This document shows, piece by piece, positions 1 to 11,100 of a stretch of DNA of 64,000 nt. The position numbers were made by a program, and so were the translations under genes. Under the pieces are notes generated by a model that was not told where the DNA came from, did not search any database, and worked only from the letters and a program-made list of their open reading frames with translations. The stretch is taken from NCBI GenBank assembly GCA_903813345.2, contig CAIIXF020000001.1, positions 58,266,270 through 58,330,269 of the forward strand, written 5' to 3'. The DNA is from Owenia fusiformis (lineage: Eukaryota; Annelida; Polychaeta; Sabellida; Oweniidae). The stretch's first letter is position 1; every line of letters starts with the position of its first letter.

Positions 1-159
1 TAATCTCCTAGGGGGGTAAAAACGCTAAAATTCAGTGTCGTGACCACCTCGTTGAGCTGTCATCTTTTAATATCTTTATCAGCATGAAAAACTGATCCAG
101 AAAAAATAGGTCTGTTGCTTTTTCTAAAAAATGCCTCATAAACTTTTTCCCTTGAGATA

Positions 160-1163
160 TTCTGAAATTGGAACCTGTCTAGTCAGAATGTTCCTTGTAC
201 ATTTATAAATATAAATATGAAGTATGGAGTTACTAGCATTTGATTGGCTGCTTTTATGGTTACCATAGTAACACAAGTGCATGGACCCCGGGGCAGCTCT
301 GCAATCCGTAAGATCTTTGGAAAATAAAATAACCATAAACACTAGTTTTGAAGTGTACATCTTTTATTTATAATATGACCACAAATATAATGTTTTCAAC
401 TACACATCATTCATTCCTAATATAGCTGTTGCTGGCGTTATATTAGTGTTATATTAAAATTTATTGAATGTTACTCTACATAATCACCACCAAGTTCCAC
501 ACATCTCTGGTGTCTTCTTACCCACTCCAAGAAAACTCTATTGAAACCACCAGAGCTCATTTCTGCAAGGGATGACAGAACAGAGCTCTTAAGTTCCTCG
601 TTTGAAGAGAAAGACTGTCCCGCAAGTTTAGCCTTCAGTGCACCATAAAGATAGAAGTCACTAGGGGCCAAATCAGGCGAATATGGAGCTTGTTCAAGTA
701 GGGGTATTCCTAGTATCTCAATTACTTCCATGGTGTTCCTGGCCTTGTGAACGGGGGCATTGTCCCAGTGCAGTGAAAGGCGCAATCCATGTCCAAGAGA
801 CAGAAAACATATTATGATGTCATAAAGTACTCCAAAGAAGTGTTACCATGGTAACTCCCAATAAACAATAAAACTGTTAAGATTTGAAAAAGTCCCAAGA
901 CATTGCATTTCATTTTTGCCAAAGGTTTTACCTTATAATAACCTGATTTACATAATATTTACCAGGTACATTCTGAACTGCCTCGGGGTCCATGCACTTG
1001 TGTTACTATGGCAACCATAAAATCGGCCAATCAAATGCCAGTCACTCCATACTTCGTATTGATATGTATAAATGTACAAGGAACATTCTGACCAAGTTTC
1101 ATGACATTTGAAGCAAAAATGACAAAATGCCAGGGTCATTGACGTTACTTCTTGGACACCCTG
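160..1163 (-). mobile_element. Broken mariner element with long terminal inverted repeats
   Basis: About 145 bp near 165-310 is repeated in inverted orientation near 970-1110 (shared words include cagaatgttccttgtacat and acacaagtgcatggacccc). The right end reads, on the minus strand, cagggtgtccaagaagt, a mariner-type terminus next to TA. Between the arms the minus strand encodes the C-terminal part of a transposase (separate entry). Only about 180 bp lie between that fragment and the right arm, so the N-terminal half including the first catalytic Asp is missing. The left terminus is not clear; the matching end sequence was not found before position 160. Confidence 0.7.
471..785 (-). pseudogene. 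Mariner transposase, C-terminal fragment
   Basis: About 104 residues on the minus strand resemble the C-terminal half of a mariner-type DDE transposase. The second catalytic Asp lies in WDNAPVHKA and the third in YSPDLAPSDFYLYGAL, with exactly 34 residues between them, the D34D spacing of mariner. The fragment ends with CVELGGDYVE, close to the usual mariner C-terminus. The helix-turn-helix DNA-binding region and first catalytic Asp are absent, so it cannot be active. It is not a host gene; it lies between the inverted arms of the surrounding element. Confidence 0.8.
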
Positions 1164-1670
1164 TAAATGCCACTGTCACTTACCTTCCAGGATTTACTAA
1201 AAGCTCACAGATATAACAGTTACTTTGTTTGGTCAATCACGAGGCATAAGCACACTATCCAAGAGAAATTAAATTAAGTGTCAAAATGAATTATTTCCTC
1301 ATAAGTTCAGGATATTTAATATTTTGATACGAAAAATTACCGAATACATGTGAAACTCGATTCTTGGTTCATTGATTTTATATTCCGTGGGTCTGTGAAA
1401 TATGAATCTTCAATATTTTGGTCCCAATAAAATTAGTGCATCAGCAAAACATTCCTCAGTATTTATTTATTTATGTGTGTTTTGGAATTTTTGGTGAGGT
1501 AATAAGACCAAAACTCGCAATTCAAATTGTGATGTGGAAAAATGGTGGGCATATGATTTCAAATTTTATGATTACGACATGACCAGTTGTTCATGCAGGA
1601 ATATATCTTTCATGGAAGGCCACGATACAGTGGCCTTAGAAGAAGGTAAATCTCTATACCTGATTGAATG

Positions 1671-1839
1671 CCGTATAGTTACTCACGTCGAGAGCTACCA
1701 TGTTAGATTTTGAAAGTATAGCTCTCTATCGCTAGAATCAACAGCTTAAGAGTCACAATTCTTCAGCTGGGAGATCCTCACGATGGAGAGCTATACTTTC
1801 AAAATCTAAGTAGCTCTCGACGGGAGTAACCGTATAGGA
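1671..1839. mobile_element. Small foldback (MITE-like) element
   Basis: Two arms of about 58 bp (near 1671-1730 and 1782-1839) are inverted copies; shared core words are gtcgagagctac and tagattttgaaagtatagct. About 50 bp separate them. No coding capacity. Family unknown. Confidence 0.7.
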
Positions 1840-1841
1840 TT

Positions 1842-4610
1842 TACAGGCGTCCGATTGAATGGCCTCTTGAAAATTCTCTAATTTTTACATGGGGAATCCT
1901 CAAAGGTGGTGAACTGGCTCTTTTAAATATTTCATTTGTAAATATGGTATAAATGGTTTAACGTTGCACAGTTTAATTCAAAAATCACATATAAATGAGT
2001 GGTAAGTGAAAGGTAATAGCAAAGATAACTGAGCGAATATAAATATTACCTTCATGTGGGCGATAATAGAGAGTATCTAAAAACTTTGATAATTTTGTTT
2101 CGTATTATGATTTTGTGTGTATATTTGACGCTACTTCGTGCTTATTAATTGTATAAGTGAGCAAGAAATGTTGCAAGAAAGCATATAAATTTAAGTTTGT
2201 AAGAAGGAGCTAAATGGAGAAACCTTTGGATAAAACACCAAAATAATAGTACGAAACAATTGGTCAGAAAAAATAGCGCCAAGCTTGAAAAACAAAATAT
2301 TTTCAGAAGGTAACATTTTTATTATCTTTCCTTTATAAAAGTACATTATGCAGCAAATAATTCTTTTTTCATAACACAGATCCGGAGCCAGATCCAGCCC
2401 CTATTGGCAGTAGGCTCAAAGGATAAATGGGAAGATAAGACACAAGTCAAAAATGCTACATCAAAAAAATTTACTTCGGTCCAAAGCCTTCTCTATATTC
2501 CGGCTTTGAGGAGGAAGATTGAGCTGCCTTAGTATTATAAATATTGTAAATATGGCATAATAATATGAAATATACCTTTATGTATAGATTTGAAAAACAC
2601 CAGCTCACATCCCCGTCTGAATCTATTGTTATATTTGATTTCTTTAAGCGAGAATAATTTCAAATGTTATTCACGTCCAGAACCGGAAGCCATTTTAGCT
2701 ACAGCGAGAAAATTTCACCATGTGTTGAAACTCCGAAATGAAATTTTGAAATATCTAAATCCAGACAAGCAACGCTTCATCCTAAATATGATTAATATTC
2801 TTAAAAATATTTATAAAATTTATAATGAGTTCTGAATGAGTTCTAGGTGCGTGTAGGTGCGTGTAGCACAGTACATACGAAATCAATGAAGTTTCGTCTA
2901 GCTGTAAGCTAGAGACTCGAGTAAAAAAAAATGACCACCCAAAAATATGACCCTCGTACTGACCTTTATTTTTTCCATCTGTCAGACATTGATTGATCAA
3001 TATTTACCATGTAATCTCTTCTTGAGGTACATGTTTTAGTTTGAATGGTTGCATGATATCAATTATTGACGCTGTAAATCGAATATTTTTCCCGGGACAT
3101 TTTTTCAAATAATTTTTCAGATTGAAGATAATGGAGTGTTTCAGTAATTTCCAGCAATGTCCGATGTTGTTTGTCTCTCAAATTACGTGACATCGCAACA
3201 AACAGCGAATGAAAGTAAAGATCGCCTAACAATCCGTTGGTATTGTTTCTGCAGGATTTTAAAGATATGTCATGGGGTTTCTCGTAATCTTTGATGTGAC
3301 GTCATCCGGAGTTGCGTCATATTCTCAGAAAAGACATTTGACTTCGGGAATAAACATTTGAACAACGGAAATAGCCGAAGCACTCCATTAAATATACGCT
3401 CGCTTATTTTATGCTTTTATCAACAGACGCTTTCTTGAATGTGTGGCTTTAGTGAATGGAGATGAAGCTAACAACAGTACGCATCGTTTGACGTATGACA
3501 TGTGATATTTATTGATAAACTGACTCCAAAATCAAGGAAATATGAATTTTCCGAAGATTTCGTGTCTTGTCCTTGAGTATATTTATTGCTTCCTAGTCAA
3601 CTCGTACCCAAGACAACTCGTACCCAAGTTTATTTTCAGTATTATGGGTGCATATTAGGGAAAAAATTGAGTTTGTAATGCTGCAAATAACGATGTACAC
3701 AGATGAGCCCAGATGATGTGTTGCATGACAAAACGATGGACAAGTGTCGCCCCATGGTCATCTCAGTGAGAATTTTGCATGAGGAAAACAGCGACCATTG
3801 TACATAGTTTTCATAGATGTTACAACCTGGGCACCCCCTCGAAAAAAAACAGCACCTTCAGTATCCTAAAACATCCTGCACTCTGCATATTACTAAATTC
3901 ATTCCCAAAAATGTAGAAATTGGCTGAAAAACTCATGAGTTGACAATTTGTTGTCGGGAGCCATTTTTTGTGCTAATTAGATATGTGAGGATGCGCAGAT
4001 ATAATGTAGAGATGAGGGAGTGGAAGGTATTGTTCATTTTATATCTAATTCAGCTAGTACAATAAAAATAAGAATATTTTTTGCAAACCAATGCGACACA
4101 TAACAGTCGTTTTTCAAAGCGACACTTGAATGGATTACCACTGACTGATCAAGGAGGATTGGATCCCAGGGTTCCAACTTTTAATATTTTAATTCCAATA
4201 TTTTAATCTCCAAGCAATTTGTTCAGTGCTACCCCTAGTTACTGATTCTCTTATCTGAATTTGAAATTCAGCTACAAATCTGTGAATGTTATATTTACAA
4301 AATTCATTACATCTTACTTCTAAAACATGTTCGGGGGTTTCATTAGTAGCAGGCATCAGGCAATTTTTAGCTGTTGTTTTCACAAAATAGTCTGTTGTTT
4401 TTAGGGACTTTTCAAATTTTCCACGTTAAATTTATGAATTCCATTAATTGCCAGTTTTCATTTATTTAGCCTGTTGTGAGAAATTCTAGTGAAACCCCTG
4501 CATGTTAATTATAAGGTTACATTGGTATAACATAAAATCCAAGTTAAAAGATAAATTCTGAGGTTTCCTTAGCCTGATCCCCATCACGGACATATCTTCC
4601 GATCCCCACA
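1842..4610. other. Intergenic stretch without a recognised gene
   Basis: AT-rich sequence between the mariner/MITE cluster and the next foldback element. A short open stretch at 2590-2835 (+) has no recognisable homology and no splice-site support. I see no promoter motif I can defend for the downstream NCAPG2 gene. Confidence 0.4.
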
Positions 4611-4613
4611 TCC

Positions 4614-4917
4614 GGTGATCAAAACAAAATGGATGGAAGGGAGTACTGGAGCAGGCGATTTCTGCAAGATCGATAGATTTATTTTCAAGATAAAGTTTAC
4701 AATTGAATTATTGGTGGCAAAGCGCCTTTTTTATTTCTCATATCTTAGAAGCATATCGCTTCAAAACAAATCCTATAATTTAACATATTTTACCATACCG
4801 TGTGCCTATTCAATTTGCAATTCAATTGTAAACATTCTCTTGAAAAAATAAATCTTCCAGATTTGTTGAATTTGTTGAAATCGCCTACTCCCTCCTCCAT
4901 TTTCTTGTCCGATCACC
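4614..4917. mobile_element. Foldback (MITE-like) element, about 300 bp
   Basis: Starts ggtgatc and ends gatcacc. The inner arms match imperfectly: agcaggcgatttctgcaaga on the left and, reversed, gagtaggcgatttcaacaaa on the right, then agatttattttcaag and tgtttacaattgaatt. The arms are about 100 bp each. No coding capacity; it lies just upstream of the first recognised NCAPG2 coding exon. Confidence 0.65.
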
Positions 4918-5130
4918 AGGCGTGAACCCTATACATTTATAGAACTGTAAAGTATTATTATAGTAATTGATTTAATTGTATGTAATTGTACTTTATATCA
5001 TTAGACAAAACATTGAGATGGAAAGTTATGAATCATTAATTTTGCCCCTTATACAATATGCTGGAGGTATTTATACTGTACCTTATTTTTATCTACATGT
5101 ACTTCGATATTTTGTTTTTTCAGTATCAGG

Positions 5131-8100
5131 ATGACTCCCAAAAGAGATCTTTGTCTAGAGGCATGTGGGAGCAGAAATAGTGATGTATTTTTGGAGTTCA
5201 TACATACCCATATAGTGAGTATTCTAAATATTTTATACTTTATATATCTTATATACAGATATTTTATAGCCTTTTATTTACAATTTTACAAAGTATGAAA
5301 ACTATGCAGTACTAGTTATCCCAAAGAACAAAGTTCAGTGGGGATATAGTGAAGCCCTCTTGTCCGTCCGTTCATCCATCAGTCAGCCTGAATGCTCAGA
5401 AAACAACTCGAATACTAGATGAATACCAGTAAATAGTTTCACTCAGAAATTTTTTTCAAGATGTCCACCAAAAATCTAAGTTTTTCATATCTCACAAAAA
5501 TTAATGAGTATTTCTGTTTCGGGCTGCGTAGGGGATCAGGAAATTAAGAATTTTTGTTTATTTTGAGATCTCTCTGAAATATAGCTTTATTATTATACTT
5601 AAATGAAAAGCAATCTAGAGTAGGTTTCAAATATTATATTGTTTTTCTGATTCAGGCCTCAGAAAGTTCAAAAATTTACTGATTTGTGTCTCAGGAAATT
5701 TAAAATGTGATTTCACCAATGTCTGTGTTAACCATTGATAGAGCATATCGTAAGTATTGTGTGTGACACATACAGATTCATGAATGTTCGTTGTGACTAT
5801 TTCGTGGAGTTGCAGATTTCAAGTTATATATGTGTTAATTAGATTTAGTGGCTTATAACTAATAAATAAGTATTAAATATGAAGTCATATGTGTAGCTTA
5901 ATAGCTATGTGGTAATTGCCTTGCCAAAAGAGGTACATGTATATTTAGGATATTGCAGCAGATTTCAGGTTAAATCAAACATCAATGTTACAATGTCAGT
6001 CTTTTTCTCATTTTACGGGCTAATTATTTCACATTAAAGGCCCACTATACTTAATTTAGAAGAAAAAAGAAAAAAAATTATTATTGAAACATATTACTCA
6101 CACACTCGCTCAAATATGAAACAAAGTTTGATTTGCTTTAATATTGAACAAAGAAAAAATAACTCACATAAAATAAAAAGCATTTGAAGTTCAGAGATCA
6201 TTAGACATGCATGCACATGCTAAACAAAGTGCATGTTTTTAATTACTTTTGATTTAAAAGATGGCGACACATCTATAAAAATGAATGTATCATGTAATAC
6301 AAACAACTTCGCCATCTTTAAATGATATTGATAAAAACTTGATATATAAAGCTTGACGGATCGAAAATATTTTTTGATTATTCATTATTTGGCGAGAAAT
6401 ACCTAGTTGGTATATTCTGTATTTTTACACTCGAAGATAGAGCCAGAAACCCCTCCTTGGAGCCCTGTGTTCTTTTGTGTGCACATGTACACAGACATAC
6501 AGGTACACACCACAGCCTTTTATACGAGTCATTAACCACTCAGTCAAACACCCAGAATTACATAACGCACAAACAAACTTGTCTGAACCGGGAATCGAAC
6601 CATGGGCCAAGCGATATTGGTAACCTTGACTCTGCCACTGAGCCATAGCGGGTGGACTTTTAGAAAAGAAAAATGAATTAATTTATGTTCAAAATTGCTT
6701 TCTGTTTTTAAATGTTGCCCACTGTCTTGTGCTTCAACATTGCATTGTTAAAGTTTTATATTTCCATTTAGAAAAACAGGACAGTTGAGTTTCCAGAAAA
6801 TATTTAACAGACTCTACTCAGGTGACACAGCTGAACAGATCAATTGTGCATGTTATGTGGTCTCTTATCTTGTAAAAACAGAAAAATGGTTGATTATTAA
6901 GAAATGTATTGTTTCTTGCTCAAAGTAGATAAATAAATAACAATTTATAAATCTCCTGTTTATCTTTTGACAATTTGCCTCATATTACAACCAGTGTCAT
7001 TTCATTGGTTTTTGTTACAGTTAAATGTAATGACACAATGTACTGAAATATTACATGCATTGAAAACATTCAAATATAACACATTCTCTTGACATTATCA
7101 CTGGTTGTCTTTTCTGTTGACGAGGTGTTCTATGTCTTGCTTTTCAAACAATATTCCCTAATTCACCTATGTATCATCATATTCTATCTACAGAGCAGCA
7201 AGACTGATGTTGTAGACATTGAGGAGATGGTCGCGACATTAAGTGTTCAACAGTTGAATGACATGTGGCAAGATTTAAAACATTTAACAACCAATCAGCT
7301 GCTAGAATGGGCTGACATTGAACTTGATGAACACATGGTAAGTGATGCTAAACACATTGATTGAATCAATTTTGAGATCCTAAAGCAATTATAAAATAGA
7401 TGTACATTTTGCACATCTACAGTATTCATGTATTTTTTATATTTGGATTGAGTAGGAAAAATCTGCCTACGTTTAAAATCTATGTTGAAATCATATAATT
7501 ATTATCATAGCTTGTTTTTTAAGATCAATACGTATCGTGTAACTGATATGAAAATAAAAAATATTGAGTTTTGAAATATTTCCTGTTTGTGTACTGTAGG
7601 ATCAAGAGAAGAAAGCGGAAGTACTTAATGGTGTTATAACACTAGCCTTGGCTAGTATTAGCCCTGAGGCTCCCAATGTGCCTCAGCCATTCTTTGAGAC
7701 CGTTGCATTATTACATGGTAGGCCTTATTTCTTTCTCTTCAAGCTATATTGTATGTAAAATTGTAACACCATGTGAAATTAACATACACTGTCTAATCCT
7801 GTATTTATGTCACCACCACAAGTGGTGACAAATTGTAATGACTTTTTGTGGATGGTGTTTGGCAGTTGGTTGTCAATGGTTGATTTGTGTTCGGTGGTCA
7901 GTGTCTGCAACAAATGGCAGGTGGTGATATTTTGCATGTTAGTGCCTTGTTTCATTTTCCAAAATTGATTAACATTTCCAATTGGCCGTTGACCAATATG
8001 ATTGCTCTTTGTAATTCTAGGTGTTTTGTTGACCTTACCAAGCCAGTTGGACAATGTGAAGACAGATATAGTTAAGCTGTGTGAAGTATGGTGGCATAGA

Positions 8101-8178
8101 GATCTTGAGGGCAAAGAAGACCTGGCTAATTCTACAATTATGTGCCTGTTGAAACAGAGTTTGCAACACAAGGCTCCT
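5131..8178 (+). CDS. NCAPG2: NCAPG2 coding exons 1-4
   Basis: Exons 5131-5214, 7194-7337, 7600-7717 and 8021-8178. Exon 1 ends before gtgagt; exon 2 follows ctatctacag and ends before gtaagt; exon 3 follows gtactgtag and ends before gtaggc after one base of a Gly codon; exon 4 completes that codon and ends before gtaagt. The encoded residues include VQQLNDMWQDLKHLTTNQLL and LCEVWWHRDLEGKEDL, which align with human NCAPG2 KQKEELWQRLKNLL and LCVTWWEKGLPAKED. All phases fit. Confidence 0.9.
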
Positions 8179-11100
8179 GTAAGTAAACTAAACTGTCATC
8201 TTTTTGGGGGTCTATCGACGTAAGATATAAAAAGTAGTTTTGTAGTTAGTTCAGTCTAACTACAAAAACTATTTTTGTATACGGTATTGTAAAAAATATA
8301 TATAAGGGCCTGTAAGTAGAGGCTATTAGGGGTCCATATGTATAAACTATAAAACTATATGGTTTATTGTACCATGAGATTAATCAATTTTTATCACCTG
8401 TTTGACAAATATGTACGTACTTCCAAAGGACCCAATTGTTACAGAACAAACCAAAGTACACCAGTCATAAAGAAAACAAACGCCAATTATCCAAAACCAT
8501 GATCTTACGTGAAAAGAAACAATGTCTAATACCCCCCCCCCACTTTCTCCACCATTCAAGTACCATAATCACAATTCAAGACCAGAACACCAAAGGAAAT
8601 AATCTTAGCTTAAACAATCTTTATGCAAGGTCACAGATCACTAGATGGACTTACGAGTCAGAGTTTATACACTGAGGTAGTAACAGTGAAAGTTTATTAG
8701 AAATGTGCAATGTGATACCTAAGAAATAAGAGGTTTTATATATTTGTTTACTATGAAGCGTTCATATCTTTAACATCTCTATTGATTTGATCCATTGTAT
8801 ATCTATAAAGTTTATGTTGTTTCGACCTGGTATACATTGGAATCGAAGATAATATGATACTCCTAAGATGACGTTGTAATGTCAGATGTGAAGAACATCA
8901 ATATTTATTGATTCTTTTGACTTCTTGTAAATATAATTGATTGATTTCTTATTGATATTGTCTTAAGTCATTTAATCAACAACATATAGAGGTTCTTGTA
9001 TGAGTACCTTTGCAAGATCGTCCATTCTTGATGAGCTTTGATAATTCTTTATCGAGTCAAAGACGAGATAAAGAAATATTATCAAAGCTCATCAAGAATG
9101 GACAATCTCATATGACTCTCAAAATTATGCCATATTTTCACCTTTTTATGATAAAACTCAGTGAAAATAGCTTCAAATTAATGGAACTTTATCGTTCAAT
9201 TGTTATGACGTCATAACACTCGCTTTGATAATGTTTCTATATCTCGTCTTCGACTCGATAAAGAAAAATTCTCAAAGCTCATCAAGAATGGACGATCTTG
9301 CACAGGTACTCATATAAGAACCTCTATATCTTGCATTGGTGAAAGATGGATGTATTTTTGTTAGTCATATACGAAACTTTAATCAACAAGATAACACTTG
9401 AGTTCATCTGATATTTGATGGCACCATGATAAGATACCAAGAAAGTTATTATCAGTTTTGGATTTATCTTTTTATTTTCTGTTACATTTTACATGCATTA
9501 TTCTTTGGAATAACATGAATCACAGGCTGGTATCGAAAGATAAGTCCGCTGTGACGGAGCATGCTATTTTTCATAAAAACACTAAGAATGCTTCACGATT
9601 TATTTTTTAACTCATGTTTCGTTATATCAAAGATAATTACTTACTCCATGCAATGGATATATCATTTGCGTGTAACCTTCACTTCTGTTTAAAGTCCAAT
9701 AACGCTAGGAGTAAAATCTATTGAAAACGGCGCCAGAGTATCAAACTCTAAAATGTACCATTTCTTTTTTAACTTTTTAATGGCATGATATAGTGACACG
9801 ATAATATTAACATATGTTTTCAGCATAACTCTGAATGTATTAATGAGATATTAATGCATTGGGTCTTTTTAACTTTTTTATAAAAAATAATATTAATATT
9901 TTTTGTCCGCTGTGACGGAGCATTTTCACAGTTCACATTTGCAACTGCTCCGTCACAGCGGACAAAAAAATTAAGCATTATTTTTTATAAAAGAATTAAA
10001 AAGACCAAATACATCAACATCTCATTTATACCTTCATAGTTATGCTGAAACCATGTGTAAATATTATCGTGTCACTATATCGTGCCAATAGAAAGTTAAA
10101 CAAGAAATGGTACATTTTGAAGTATGATACTCCGGCACCATTTTCAATAGCTTTTCTTCCCAGCGTAATTGAACTTCAAACAGAAGTGAAAGTTACCCGC
10201 AAATGATCTATCCATTGCATGGAGTAAGTAATTTTGTATGGTATAACGAAACATATGAGTTAAAAAAGAAATCGTGAAGTATTCTTAGTGTTTTTATGAA
10301 AAATAGCATGCTCCGTCACAGCGGACAAATATTTCGATACCAGCCTGTGTGAATACTATATTACCGTGACAGCTTTTATCAATTTGAACTCAGATTTTGA
10401 AATTCATTTGTAAAAATGACTCTATTTTTTATGTTGATGATTCAAACGATACAACATCATCTTTTTCTTTGTTAAAATAGCACAATGCTTTGATGTAGCC
10501 CCCTCTGATATTCTTGTTAATTAAGCCATACACAATACAATTGATAGCTGAGTTGCAAATACCAAAACGCACTACAAATCTTATGATGTGGAGAGATAGA
10601 GCACCACCATGGTCAGCAATAACTACTATGGCATATGGTGTCCAGAAAATGACAAATAATCCAGAAACAATGACAAAGGCGATAACCTGTCTTATGTTTC
10701 TGTCCGATTTCTTTTTGTCTGCATTTTTGTTGTGGGCTGCTACTGACTTCGCACTCGCTCGGATTTTCAGAAATGTTTTTGCGTAGCATACAAATGTTAC
10801 AGCAATGGGTAGTCCCACTCCTATACTCATAAGAGCTAATGTGTATGATAGGCTATTGGTGTGATCATATGCGCATGAGGCTACCTTTGGAACATAGCTG
10901 ATTCTACCCCATCCAAAGAATGTAGGTAGGACCCAAAGCATACAATATACCCATATGATTCCTATCATCAAACTTATGTTCAGTTTAGTGAAGACACGTT
11001 TCCCTAATGCAGTGTGACATATATGGAGATATCGATTCACAGCTAACAAAGCAAGTGTGTTGATTGAGACGCCACATAGCAAAGTGAGAAACATCCCAAC

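Noticed and set aside
2590-2835. Small + strand ORF
   Set aside because: No recognisable family, no proper ATG at the start, and no neighbouring exons in phase.
6585-6655. Possible tRNA gene on the minus strand
   Set aside because: A and B boxes are present but no acceptor stem is evident and a SINE body follows.
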